A model generated the notes under the pieces. That model did not search any database. It saw only the letters and a list, made by a program, of their open reading frames with translations, and was not told the origin of the DNA. From contig NZ_CP095413.1 of NCBI RefSeq assembly GCF_023016285.1, positions 4,664,501 through 4,728,500 on the forward strand: a stretch of DNA of 64,000 nt, in the 5' to 3' direction. Source of the stretch: Muricauda sp. SCSIO 64092 (GTDB taxonomy: Bacteria > Bacteroidota > Bacteroidia > Flavobacteriales > Flavobacteriaceae). Below are positions 17,001 to 25,690 of this stretch, piece after piece; positions within the stretch are counted from its first letter, which is position 1, and each line of letters opens with the position of its first letter. Position numbers and translations under genes: made by a program.

Positions 17001-18652
17001 ACCAATGTCCCGCCCGCCGTTTCAAAAGCACCTCCCACATAGACACTATTGCCACTATCAATTCCCAATTTTGCAACCGGGCCATTGGTCCCACTTCCCA
17101 GTGCCGACCAATTTGTTCCATTCCAAACCGCAATATTGGAAGCGGAAACCCCACCTACTTCCGAGAAATCCCCTCCAATATATACATCTCCATTGTTGGC
17201 GATAGCAATGGTGTTTACCTTTCCATTTGTACCCGATCCCAAAGCGGACCATCCGGAGGAACTGTTATAAATGGCCAGATTGTTGACAGTTAAGCCCCCT
17301 GCATTTGTGAATTCCCCTCCAACATAGTAATTGTCGTTGCCATCATTGGCGATGATTTCAACTATTCCATTGGTTCCCGATCCCAGTGCGTTCCAACTAC
17401 CAACACCATCAACGGCAACTGTAACCGGTCCCGAATTGGTTCCGCTTATGCTATAGATTCCCGCAGACGACCCATAGTCACTGAAGTAAAGCTCTCCAGC
17501 TTCATCCAACCCAAAGCTGGATATGAATTGGCCGCTGGTCCTAAATAAAAACTCTGAGGTAGCAGTGTCGGTGGAAGCATTGTAATCCAAGGCCCACACC
17601 CTTCCGGACACGTAATCTCCATAAATGTATTTGCCCTGTATCAAAGGATCGGTACTGGAGCCTCTATATACATAACCCCCTGTTACGGAAACATCCCCAT
17701 TATCGTGGTTGTATTCATAAATTGGCTTAATGTCCGGCGTGGTGACAAGATTGGTGGACAAATCTTCATTTGAAGTACCTTCAAATCTATTCCATCCATA
17801 GTTGCCTCCATTACTGATGATATTAATTTCTTCAATATTACCCTGTCCTACATCTGCTCCCCACAATATGTTGGAATCGAACGAAAACTTCCAAGTGTTC
17901 CGAATGCCCCAAGCATAAAGTTCATCCAATCCACTTTGGCCTACACGTGGGTTATCCGCAGGTATTTCGTAGTTCCCATTTGGTAATTCGGGGTTGGTTT
18001 CTACAGGATTATCGCCGTTCACATCCACATCAATGCGTAAAATACTGCCAAAAACGGTATTCAGATTTTGTGCGTTCCGTAGTGGATCGCCTGCACCACC
18101 ACCATCGCCAATGGACACATAAAGGTATCCGTCCGGACCAAATGCGATTTTTCCACCGTTATGGTTTGATTCGCTTTGATTTTTTTCGAACTGGAAGATC
18201 AAAACCTCACTGCTGGGGTCTGCAACATTTGGGTCCGAAGGGCTTACGGTATAACGGGACAGGTTCATTTCATAACGACCGTCCCATGTGAGGTAATACA
18301 CATAAAAAAAGCCATTTTGTGAAAAGTTCGGATGAAAAGCCAAGCCCAATAGCCCTGTTTCCAAACCTGCCGTATAGTCCACTACACCCGTTAAGTCCAA
18401 AAATGTGTTGACATCAGCACCAGTGGACGAAGAGTTGTTGGGAAATACCCTAATGCGCCCCGGTTGCTCAACAACAAATAATCTATTGGAGCCGTCGTTG
18501 GCATTTTGAATTTCCACTGGAAAGTCAAAACTAAGATTTGGAAATGCATTTTCGAAGGAAATTTGGGCGGATAACTGGGTGGGGGCAGTAGTTGACCAAA
18601 GAGTTATAATTAAGCAGAAAACTCGTTTTAGGCCAATTTGGGAGGGTATCAT
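14051..18652 (-). CDS. T9SS-secreted PQQ-dependent sugar dehydrogenase with propeller-like and thrombospondin type 3 repeats
   Basis: About 1,533 residues from the ATG at 18652, which gives a signal peptide ending QLSAQ; an in-frame ATG eight codons upstream is less likely. Residues about 35-410 form a soluble-glucose-dehydrogenase/aldose-dehydrogenase propeller: LLGLAFHPNF, SNHNGGKIAFG with the likely catalytic base His164, and GDGGGAGDPLRNAQ. A stretch with seven YVGGxF-type units (about 430-775) follows, probably another propeller. Then come sixteen 33-residue Asp-rich calcium-binding repeats (DDDNDGVNN ... CPNTP ... DADGC), a short Ig-like part, and a T9SS sorting domain opening IYPNPF and ending in Lys-Lys. 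Expected role: surface sugar oxidation using PQQ and Ca2+. It is coupled to the FN3 lipoprotein gene. Substrate unknown. Confidence 0.88.
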   Translation of the reverse strand: MIPSQIGLKRVFCLIITLWSTTAPTQLSAQISFENAFPNLSFDFPVEIQNANDGSNRLFVVEQPGRIRVFPNNSSSTGADVNTFLDLTGVVDYTAGLETGLLGLAFHPNFSQNGFFYVYYLTWDGRYEMNLSRYTVSPSDPNVADPSSEVLIFQFEKNQSESNHNGGKIAFGPDGYLYVSIGDGGGAGDPLRNAQNLNTVFGSILRIDVDVNGDNPVETNPELPNGNYEIPADNPRVGQSGLDELYAWGIRNTWKFSFDSNILWGADVGQGNIEEINIISNGGNYGWNRFEGTSNEDLSTNLVTTPDIKPIYEYNHDNGDVSVTGGYVYRGSSTDPLIQGKYIYGDYVSGRVWALDYNASTDTATSEFLFRTSGQFISSFGLDEAGELYFSDYGSSAGIYSISGTNSGPVTVAVDGVGSWNALGSGTNGIVEIIANDGNDNYYVGGEFTNAGGLTVNNLAIYNSSSGWSALGSGTNGKVNTIAIANNGDVYIGGDFSEVGGVSASNIAVWNGTNWSALGSGTNGPVAKLGIDSGNSVYVGGAFETAGGTLVNNIAVWENNGWSPLTDSGNGISGTNNEIRAINFDENDNLYVGGNFDLAGGNSAPRIATWDGNNWGTLGLGTSGFVQAIAITNDYIYAGGNFSIAGSQTVNRIARWNRNTNSWQSLNNGLSGNVNSLQIDGAHLYVGGSFETASDETDINEIMNNIARWSENDGWEALGTNTSVGMDIRINSLEFSNDNTRLFAGGNFSNAGQIRASNIALWSLIPILQDDDNDGVNNAIDLCPNTPNGESVDADGCSPSQLDDDNDGVNNDMDLCPNTPNGESVDADGCSPSQLDDDNDGVNNDVDLCPNTPNGESVDADGCSPSQLDDDNDGVNNDMDLCPNTPNGQAVNADGCAQSQLDDDNDNVPNSLDICPNTPNGQTVNADGCAQSQLDDDNDNVPNSLDICPNTPNGQTVNADGCAQSQLDDDNDNVPNSLDFCPNTPMGEIVDATGCAQSQLDDDNDGINNEIDQCPNTPNGEMVNSNGCAPSELDDDNDGVNNDLDQCPNTPDGATVDAFGCVTGQNDGDLDGIPNNLDLCPNTPVGATVNADGCSQSQLDLDNDGVNNSLDQCPNTPISVQVDSNGCADTQLDDDNDHVSNDLDLCPNTPDGEVVNANGCSQSQLDDDNDGVTNNIDFCPSTPLGAQVDANGCTQSQLDDDNDHVSNDLDQCPNTPAGQIVNSDGCAQSELDTDNDGITNDIDLCPNTPAGETVNSEGCAGSELDDDNDGVTNDLDLCPNTPPDTMVDNSGCEITIPADNFTINTVGLSCIGANDGQIIITSRLSFTYMATLSNAASGSQEYTFNESLDINDLAVGTYDLCITTTDFPDFESCFVVVIVGPELLSVSSSLNVAENSLTLIMSGGTSYSITLNGTVFTTNRSEIVLDLKQDSNTLMVSTEKDCLGLYEETILLSEGIRIYPNPFDDVISIAAVNSDTLDVKLDIFTISGELLYSNGITIESGGTEVPLHTLQSGVYVISLKYQGKTRVFKLLKK
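14765..16349 (-). repeat. sixteen tandem 99-bp units encoding thrombospondin type 3 repeats
   Basis: Sixteen consecutive 33-residue units can be counted in the translation, each with an Asp/Asn-rich loop, CPNTP (once CPSTP) and a second Cys. Units 5 and 6 are identical at protein level and units 1-4 nearly so, whereas the promoter-distal units are more divergent. Boundaries are approximate. The repeat creates long spurious open frames on the plus strand. Confidence 0.85.
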
Positions 18653-18769
18653 TTTAATGGTGTGTGCTGTCAGCAAATATACGTAATGAAGCTTGACTTT
18701 GGACGTTGGTTTATTGACCGTTTACCGAATAAAATGGAAATCTTTTAAGATAATAAAATGGAGAAGTAA

Positions 18770-19831
18770 CTAGTCGTCAATCGTGTTTTTACCGGTGTAA
18801 GTTTCTATCTCATGAGCTTTTTCCTCCAAAACCGCATCGATGTTTTTTTGCGTTACAAGATTCCCAAAGCTTTTTACACCTTTGATCGGGACAGCCTTGG
18901 TCAAAACCTTAATTATGGAATCACCAATCATTGGCCTATAATGTGAAGCTTCATAGTAAAAATAAGGATCCGTAGAAATTTTGTTAACACCACTAAAATC
19001 GTAGAAATCAGATATTTTGGACAATGCCCTTAAAAACCTAAAGAACTCCTCCTTATCCTGTTTCAGATAAGTGGTCACAAAGATTGGGTTGATGAACAAC
19101 TTCAAATTGATTTCGTTTTTCTTGCAGATGGAAACTATTTCCTGAAGTTCCTTTATGGCCAAGTCTATCCTTTCATTGTACTCGTTATTGTTCCAAGAAG
19201 GTTGTTTGAATTTGGGTAGATTTCTATGCGTCTCTATATTATTCTCAATCCATTGGTCAACATTTTTTGGTATGGGAACTCCGGATTTATAAAGTTCATC
19301 GTATGTAGTGAAAAACGTAGCTTTATTGGCTTCGGCTATTTGCCGATAAATCTCGGGAGAGGGTTTTAAGAAATAATAGCTCAATAATGGATCCCACGTA
19401 TTTACGTAGGATTTACGGTTGGCTTGCGATTTGTGTAATTGTTTGTCCACTAAATAGGACGTCTCCTCAAGACCGATCCAAATGTTCTTAATATCCACAT
19501 TGTTTTCCAAGAACATCTTTAGCTCACTTAGGTGTTCGCCTGGGACGCCTTGGGAATAGGACATGTTGTACCATTTGTAATCGTCCTTTATATTTCTCAC
19601 ATCAATTTTTCCCACCCTGGAAGATCCAAAAAGATAGGAATCATACTTTTTGGGGTTGTTCAGTATATGCTTGACCTTTAAGTAATGTTGATTGGGTTCA
19701 ATCCGTTGTTTGGACATATCACTTCTTATGACGCCGTAGGGGTCTATGATGATATTATAAGCTATTACCCCTATTCCAAGAACTATGGGCGTAATCAAAA
19801 AATACAGGAACCTTCTTAGAAAAGTCTTCAT
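18770..19831 (-). CDS. SGNH-like (AlgX/DltD-type) partner of the MBOAT acyltransferase
   Basis: A 353-residue protein with one N-terminal membrane segment (about 9-28) and an extracytoplasmic body. FGSSR at 68-72 resembles the block I serine motif of the SGNH/DltD-AlgJ group, preceded by NNPKKYDSYL, and SHYRPMIGDSII near residue 300 offers a possible catalytic His. It starts 3 bp after the MBOAT stop, so the two are surely co-expressed. In alginate, D-alanyl and acetyl systems the MBOAT moves an acyl group across the membrane and a DltD/AlgX/AlgJ partner hands it to the polymer; I infer the same here. It is the last gene of the minus-strand exopolysaccharide block. Confidence 0.7.
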   Translation of the reverse strand: MKTFLRRFLYFLITPIVLGIGVIAYNIIIDPYGVIRSDMSKQRIEPNQHYLKVKHILNNPKKYDSYLFGSSRVGKIDVRNIKDDYKWYNMSYSQGVPGEHLSELKMFLENNVDIKNIWIGLEETSYLVDKQLHKSQANRKSYVNTWDPLLSYYFLKPSPEIYRQIAEANKATFFTTYDELYKSGVPIPKNVDQWIENNIETHRNLPKFKQPSWNNNEYNERIDLAIKELQEIVSICKKNEINLKLFINPIFVTTYLKQDKEEFFRFLRALSKISDFYDFSGVNKISTDPYFYYEASHYRPMIGDSIIKVLTKAVPIKGVKSFGNLVTQKNIDAVLEEKAHEIETYTGKNTIDD

Positions 19832-19834
19832 AGG

Positions 19835-21283
19835 CTAGAATTGAAAATAGATAAACTGTTGCTCATTATCTCCATACCAGTAAATAAATACAAGTAGAAC
19901 GACATAGAAGGTCCATCGAAAAGGCCTTGCCCATTTTAGTCCTAAATCTGAAATAGCATATTCCCGCTCCCTTCCGATCCATTCGATCACCAAAAAGAAA
20001 ATCACGTAGGCAATGACCGGAATTGCACCAAGTCTGTCATCAAAATAGGGGTCTGTAAAAAGTGAAGTGGAGAAAATTTGCTTTGTGATTTCCCAGCCAT
20101 GGGTGACATTTTCTGCCCTAAAAAATACCCATGCAAGGACCGTAATGAAGAAAGTGATTGCAATATTTAGGGTTTCCTTGAATGTGGGCAGCAGTTGTCC
20201 TTTTGCCACTATTTCCATATTGGTTCTATTTCGTTTTGCCAATAGGAGGGGCAAAAAATAGATGGCATTCAGTGCGCCCCACACCAAAAATGTCCAATTG
20301 GCCCCATGCCAAAATCCACTAACGATGAAAATAATGAAGGTATTTCGGATTTTCATACGTGTACCTCCCCGACTACCGCCCAATGGGATGTACAAATAAT
20401 CCCTGAACCATGTTGATAGGGAAATATGCCATCGTCGCCAAAATTCAGCGATATCCCTTGAAAAATAAGGGAAAGCAAAGTTTTTCATTAGGTTGAAGCC
20501 AAATAACCTGGAGGTCCCAATGGCAATGTCGGAATAACCACTGAAATCCCCGTAAATCTGAAAAGCAAAAAATACGGCCCCCAAAAGGAGCGTGCTTCCT
20601 GTGTATTCATCTGAATGGTTAAATATTTGGTTGGCATAAATGGCGCAGTTGTCCGCAATCACCACTTTTTTGAAAAGCCCCCATAATATTTGACGCATGC
20701 CATCCACTGCTTTATGGTAATCAAAAACCCTTTTCTTATAGAATTGGGGCAGTAGATTTGTGGCCCTTTCTATTGGTCCCGCAACTAGTTGGGGAAAGAA
20801 ACTGACAAATGCCGAAAAAGCGACAAAATCTTTGGTTGGTTCCAGTTTTTTTCGGTAAACATCAATCGTATAGCTCAATGTTTGAAACGTATAAAAGCTA
20901 ATTCCAACGGGCAATACGATATTTAATGAGCCACCCTGTATTTCCTTTCCGAAAAAACTAAAGGCATCGACAAAGCTTTCTACGAAAAAGTTGTAATACT
21001 TAAAGAACCCCAAGAAACCCAGATTTACCGTTATGCTCACCCACAGTAGAAGCTTCCTTTTTGATTTCTTGGATTCATTTCTTAAAAGATTGCCAACGGT
21101 AAAATCTACAATGGTGCTAAAAACGATCAATGTCAGAAATCTCCAATCCCACCATCCGTAAAAAACATAACTGGCAACAACAATGAGAAAATTCTGCAGC
21201 TTAAGGTTTTTGTGCGTTACAAACCAATAGAGGAGAAAGACTATTGGTAGGAATAGGGCAAAATCTATGGAGTTGAAAAGCAT
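19835..21283 (-). CDS. MBOAT-family (AlgI/DltB-like) O-acyltransferase
   Basis: A 482-residue multi-pass membrane protein. Family blocks: FFPQLVAGPIERATNLLPQ (about 163-180), YGDFSGYSDIAIGTSRLFGF (244-263), FWRRWHISLSTWFRDYLYIPLGGSR (281-305) and SGFWHGANWTF with the invariant catalytic His326. It moves an acyl group, usually acetyl, from cytoplasmic donor to an extracytoplasmic acceptor, with the SGNH-like protein 3 bp downstream as partner. The 185-bp gap to the upstream amidotransferase gene is the largest inside this minus block, so a secondary promoter is possible, though no exact -7 element is visible there. Confidence 0.9.
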   Translation of the reverse strand: MLFNSIDFALFLPIVFLLYWFVTHKNLKLQNFLIVVASYVFYGWWDWRFLTLIVFSTIVDFTVGNLLRNESKKSKRKLLLWVSITVNLGFLGFFKYYNFFVESFVDAFSFFGKEIQGGSLNIVLPVGISFYTFQTLSYTIDVYRKKLEPTKDFVAFSAFVSFFPQLVAGPIERATNLLPQFYKKRVFDYHKAVDGMRQILWGLFKKVVIADNCAIYANQIFNHSDEYTGSTLLLGAVFFAFQIYGDFSGYSDIAIGTSRLFGFNLMKNFAFPYFSRDIAEFWRRWHISLSTWFRDYLYIPLGGSRGGTRMKIRNTFIIFIVSGFWHGANWTFLVWGALNAIYFLPLLLAKRNRTNMEIVAKGQLLPTFKETLNIAITFFITVLAWVFFRAENVTHGWEITKQIFSTSLFTDPYFDDRLGAIPVIAYVIFFLVIEWIGREREYAISDLGLKWARPFRWTFYVVLLVFIYWYGDNEQQFIYFQF

Positions 21284-21468
21284 TTACTTGGTGGTTATGG
21301 TGGATTGATGCTAAATTAAATTACTTACGGGCATCAGGTTTTTTTATAAATCTTATAATCAATTACTTAAATCCGGCTTTTAATCATAATCCATATTACA
21401 TTGAAAACGGGTTCCACGATTCAATATTGTTGCAATGGGCATTCATTGTACCTATGGTATGGTATTGA

Positions 21469-23379
21469 TTACAGCGCGTAACTTCTTTCATATATATTGA
21501 CATACCATTTTTGAAAACAATAAAAAGCCCAGACGCTATAAGTACTATCTTTTTTGTTGGACAAATGGTCTTTGACCAGCCTAGTGGTATTTTCAATATT
21601 GAACAGTTCCTGTGACTCCAAGAACTTGGGGAGGATATAGGATTCCAGTTCGGCCCTAAGGCTTGATCTAAGCCAGTCACCAACAGGAGAACCAAAACCT
21701 TGCTTGCTCTTTTCCAAAAACTGATTGGGGAAACTGCTCTTAAAGGCTTCCTTTAAAATGTATTTTTTGTTCCAACCCTGCATCAAATAGTTCTCTGGCA
21801 AACCAAGGGTAAAGTCCCATAATTTTTTGTTCAGGAACGGAGCCCTGCATTCCAATGAACATAGCATGCTCGTCCTGTCGACCTTTGCGAGCATACCCCC
21901 TTCAAGACTTAGTGCCCTGTCAATGGTTCTGAAGTCATTCAGGGTTTTAGGCTTTTGAATTCCAAGTTTATCCCGGTATTCCGCGAACAAATCGGTTTCA
22001 AACTTGTCGGGTAAAATAAGGTCCTTCAGTTGGTTTTCGGTATTACCCAAAGAAATAATGTCCCAATAGTAGTCGCCTTTGTAATTGACGGCCTCTACCA
22101 TTTTGCGGACCTTAAAACGTTTTCCCCTTTTATCATCCTTGGTGGTGAGCAGCGCATTGGATGCTTTACGTATTAACCCATGTAAAGCTTCAGGTACAAT
22201 TGAAGTATACCTGTTGTTCAACTTGCCAACGTAATATTTATTGTAGCCTCCAAAAACCTCATCCCCACCGTCCCCGGTAAGGGCAACTTTTACATAATCC
22301 CGTGTTTTTTTAGAGACCAGATATGTGGGAAGCGCTGCGGTGTCGGAAAAAGGCTCGTCAAAGTTCAATAGGATTTCATGGATATTGTCCTTTAGATCGT
22401 CCTCATCAATGATGAACTCATGGTGGTTGCTATTGATAAGTTTGGCCACTATCCGGGATTTATCCGTCTCATCAAAAGAGGCTTTTTTAAAACCAATGGA
22501 AAAAGTATCTATCTTTTTATCCGTTAGCTCCGAAAGGCAAAGTGAAACGATCGAGGAATCCACACCTCCGGACAGGAAAGTTCCTAAAGGTACATCTGAA
22601 ATAGATCGGCTTTCAATACTTTCCAAAACCAGTTCCCGGGTCTTTTTTTTGGCCTCCTGAAAACTTAAAGGTCCTTCAAAAACAGTTCTAGGGGTATTGA
22701 TTTCATTTACAGTATACGTATGACTTTTTAAATCATACGTGATGTAATGGTTGGCCTCCAGTTTATAGATATTGTCGTAAATGGTATAGGGGGCAGGTAT
22801 GTACGTGAGTCTCAAGAAGTGGTTTAACCCTTTCTTTGATACTTTGGGTTTTTCCGATAAAAAATCAACCATTGATTTCAACTCTGAAGCCCACATAAAT
22901 TGGTCCGCGACATCGGCATAATACAAGGGCTTTTCACCAAAAAAATCCCTGGCAATAAACATTTTGTCCCTAGTTTTATCATAGATACTGAAGGCAAACA
23001 TACCATCCAGTTTCCCAAAAGCTTCTTCCCCCTCCATTTCATAGAGCCTCAGGATGACCTCAGTGTCACTTTTGGTTTTAAAAACTACCTGTTTTTGTTG
23101 GAGCTGCTCCCTAATTTCCCTATAGTTATAGATTTCCCCATTAAAAACAATGACTTTTTGATTATCATCTGAAAAAATGGGCTGACTTCCCGAACTCAAA
23201 TCAATAATGGACAGTCTTCGCATGCCAAGGGCCACATTGGCCAACTCATCGGGATACGTAAAAGTTCCACCTTCATCCGGTCCCCTATGGACGATATGAT
23301 CATTCATTGTATGAATCTGTTCGGCCAAGTTGTTTGGATGATTGTCAGTTTTGGTAATAAAACCGTTTATTCCACACAT
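21469..23379 (-). CDS. AsnB-type glutamine-dependent amidotransferase (asparagine synthase family), copy 1
   Basis: A 636-residue protein with class II glutaminase N-terminus MCGINGF (Cys2 nucleophile), HRGPDEGG and FNGEIYNY, and a C-terminal PP-loop ATP pyrophosphatase domain with SGGVDS at 270-275 and LTGDGGDEVFGGYNKYY. The active sites look complete, so it should hydrolyse glutamine and amidate an adenylated carboxylate. Homologues inside polysaccharide loci commonly amidate uronic acids instead of making asparagine (the WbpS type). With UDP-uronate enzymes in the same locus, that is a reasonable inference, not a proof. It lies 11 bp after a GT4 gene. A second copy is at 43508-45316. Confidence 0.88.
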   Translation of the reverse strand: MCGINGFITKTDNHPNNLAEQIHTMNDHIVHRGPDEGGTFTYPDELANVALGMRRLSIIDLSSGSQPIFSDDNQKVIVFNGEIYNYREIREQLQQKQVVFKTKSDTEVILRLYEMEGEEAFGKLDGMFAFSIYDKTRDKMFIARDFFGEKPLYYADVADQFMWASELKSMVDFLSEKPKVSKKGLNHFLRLTYIPAPYTIYDNIYKLEANHYITYDLKSHTYTVNEINTPRTVFEGPLSFQEAKKKTRELVLESIESRSISDVPLGTFLSGGVDSSIVSLCLSELTDKKIDTFSIGFKKASFDETDKSRIVAKLINSNHHEFIIDEDDLKDNIHEILLNFDEPFSDTAALPTYLVSKKTRDYVKVALTGDGGDEVFGGYNKYYVGKLNNRYTSIVPEALHGLIRKASNALLTTKDDKRGKRFKVRKMVEAVNYKGDYYWDIISLGNTENQLKDLILPDKFETDLFAEYRDKLGIQKPKTLNDFRTIDRALSLEGGMLAKVDRTSMLCSLECRAPFLNKKLWDFTLGLPENYLMQGWNKKYILKEAFKSSFPNQFLEKSKQGFGSPVGDWLRSSLRAELESYILPKFLESQELFNIENTTRLVKDHLSNKKDSTYSVWAFYCFQKWYVNIYERSYAL

Positions 23380-23390
23380 ACTACCCAGTT

Positions 23391-24548
23391 TTAATGGTTT
23401 ATAAAGTTGTTAAACTTGCGGTAAATGTTTTCCAATGAATACGCTTTGGCCCTTTTTAGGCTTAAGGCACTGTACCTCTCCCTTGCCTGGGGATCGTTTT
23501 TTAGGTATTCCAGTGCTTTTGCCAGGGCAATTTCATCATCGTTATTGATCAATATGCCATAGGATGCCTTAAAAAAGAACCCTTTTTCTATAGTCAATGG
23601 CTTATTGTCATGTAATAATTCATGGGGTCCCGATAAGCAATTCGTAGAGATGCATGGTAAGCCCATGGCCATTGCCTCCAAAAGGGCATTTGGGAACCCC
23701 TCGGTAAATGAGGATAGTACAAAACAATGACTTTCCCTTAAAAAGGTATTGACATTCTTGACCCTACCTTTCAAAAAAACCACTTCCATTAACCCATTTC
23801 TTTGAATTTGTTCTTGAAGACGATCATGTTCGGGGCCACTTCCCAGAACAGTGAGTTCATAACCTGACCCTAATTTGGATAATGCCCCAAGAATCATTTT
23901 TTGGTTTTTTCTTTCATTAAGTGTCCCTACATTAATTACTTTGAAAGGCTCCTTTATAGTAAGAAGGGTTTCTGAAACTATAGTTTCTTTTGGCAGTTCT
24001 ATGGGGTTATATATGACATCCATGGGTATCCTGATCCTAAAATTTGTTTGTAGATCTTGGTTGATGTAAACGGAGTTGGAAAAAAGACTGTCACAACGGT
24101 TATAAAGCAGTGGATAAAAGATTTTTGAGATATAGAGCGAAAGTTTGGAGGAGGTATTGTCCGAGGGAAAGCCACGCTCACTGATGATTGTTTTGGTTTT
24201 TGGGTTAAAGGGGCTGACCAATCCGTTAATTAGATTGGGAAATGCCAGGAAAGAGATGGCATGCGAAATTTTCTTTTTTCGCAATATCTTATGGTACTTA
24301 AAAAGAAATCCAAAGGCGTGCAAAAGTTTTTTGGGAAAACTTATCTTGTCAGGATGCTGTTGTGATAAAATAATCGTATCCACCTTGCTTGGGATTGGAA
24401 AATGGATTTCATTGTAAAATAGTATTAGCGTTACGTTGTAATCGTTTACAAGTTCCTTCAAGAGCAAACTGATTACTTTTTCAGCCCCACCACTTGTTAA
24501 ACTGATGTCTAAAATACTTATGTTTTTCCTTGGGGTCATCATTTCCAT
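23391..24548 (-). CDS. family 4 glycosyltransferase
   Basis: A 385-residue GT-B enzyme of the GT4 family, inverting no anomeric centre (retaining). N-terminal glycine-rich LDISLTSGGAEKVISLLLKEL, central KVINVGTLNERKNQKMILGAL, and the donor-binding block SSFTEGFPNALLEAMAMGLPCISTNC with the EX7E glutamates are all present. It acts at the cytoplasmic face, adding a sugar to the undecaprenyl-linked repeat unit; donor and acceptor cannot be predicted. The start could also be one of two ATGs within the first four codons. Spacing to neighbours is 11-15 bp, so it is mid-operon. Confidence 0.88.
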   Translation of the reverse strand: MEMMTPRKNISILDISLTSGGAEKVISLLLKELVNDYNVTLILFYNEIHFPIPSKVDTIILSQQHPDKISFPKKLLHAFGFLFKYHKILRKKKISHAISFLAFPNLINGLVSPFNPKTKTIISERGFPSDNTSSKLSLYISKIFYPLLYNRCDSLFSNSVYINQDLQTNFRIRIPMDVIYNPIELPKETIVSETLLTIKEPFKVINVGTLNERKNQKMILGALSKLGSGYELTVLGSGPEHDRLQEQIQRNGLMEVVFLKGRVKNVNTFLRESHCFVLSSFTEGFPNALLEAMAMGLPCISTNCLSGPHELLHDNKPLTIEKGFFFKASYGILINNDDEIALAKALEYLKNDPQARERYSALSLKRAKAYSLENIYRKFNNFINH

Positions 24549-24563
24549 CTCTTGGTGAAATTC

Positions 24564-25658
24564 CTATGCTAAAACATCCGAAAATAGTTTTTCGTATGCT
24601 CTCAATATTTTTTCTTTGCTAAACTTTTTATGGACAGAATCGCGAATTTTTTCAGGATTCCACGTGGTTTCATCAATAGCCTTTCGTATCAGATGCTCGT
24701 ATGCCGTTTCGTCTTTTGCAATAAAGCCGTTTACCCCTATTTCTATGATTTCGTCCAATCCGCCATAGGCATTGAATGCCACTATGGGCGTGCCAACCGA
24801 ACAACTCTCCAACAAACAATTGGGAAAACCCTCTACATAGGATCCCTGCAGGAACAAATCACTTTGTGCCAGGTAGGTAGCCACCTCTTTTGTATGGGGG
24901 ACATGGGTAATCTTTGGGCCAATTCCAAGATCGTCCATAAGTGTTTTTAGCCTTTCCCGTTCGGGCCCATCCCCAATCATGAAATACGTAAAATCAAAAT
25001 CAAGATTTCCCAATACTTTTAAGATACGTTCGTGCCCCTTTTGGCTCTTAAGACTGGCGACCGTGATGAACTGGATTTTGTTGTGCTTTTTATCCGATGG
25101 CCGCTTTAAATGGAAATCATTGGTAATAGGGTTGTTAATCAGTTTCAACTTTTCTGCCGGGATACCAAAATTCTTTTGCATATCGTTTTTCATGTCTTTG
25201 GATTGACAGATAATCATGTCCAAAAAACGATAGCTGATTTTTGTAATTGTATTGTATAATGCAGTGTTGTGACCTTTGTAGGCCTTTACCACACTCAACA
25301 CGTTGGCTTCCCTACCTATGAATTTGATCCTTGGGAAAACTATGGAAATAAGCCCCAGGATAGAATTCAGGTGGGAGATGGAGCTAAGAACAATATCAGG
25401 TTTGTTTTGCCTTATGAATTGATATAGTGGCCAAATGCTATGGAGTACCCTGGATGTATTCAAATACGTTACGGTTGTATTGGACACATTGTAGAAAGTA
25501 TCTTTTTCAAAACCGGTAATCAAAAGTTCAGTATCGAACTTGGACGAATCGATCTCCTGGCATATAAACGACATTATTCGCTCTGCACCACCCGCCACCA
25601 ATGAAGGTAATACGAATAAAACTTTAGGTTTTTTGTCTTTTGAAAGTTTCTTGCCCAT
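24564..25658 (-). CDS. family 4 glycosyltransferase
   Basis: A 364-residue GT4 enzyme with FVLPSLVAGGAERIMSFI at the N-terminus, IGREANVLSV, FITVASLKSQKGHERILKVLG and the donor block GSYVEGFPNCLLESCSVGTPIVAF. No signal peptide; a Lys-rich N-terminus (KKLSKDKKPK) suggests peripheral membrane association. It sits 15 bp upstream of the next GT4 gene and 32 bp after the acetyltransferase gene. Specific linkage unknown. Confidence 0.88.
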   Translation of the reverse strand: MGKKLSKDKKPKVLFVLPSLVAGGAERIMSFICQEIDSSKFDTELLITGFEKDTFYNVSNTTVTYLNTSRVLHSIWPLYQFIRQNKPDIVLSSISHLNSILGLISIVFPRIKFIGREANVLSVVKAYKGHNTALYNTITKISYRFLDMIICQSKDMKNDMQKNFGIPAEKLKLINNPITNDFHLKRPSDKKHNKIQFITVASLKSQKGHERILKVLGNLDFDFTYFMIGDGPERERLKTLMDDLGIGPKITHVPHTKEVATYLAQSDLFLQGSYVEGFPNCLLESCSVGTPIVAFNAYGGLDEIIEIGVNGFIAKDETAYEHLIRKAIDETTWNPEKIRDSVHKKFSKEKILRAYEKLFSDVLA

Positions 25659-25690
25659 TAGTTGGTCAATAAATAGAGTGATTTAAATCC

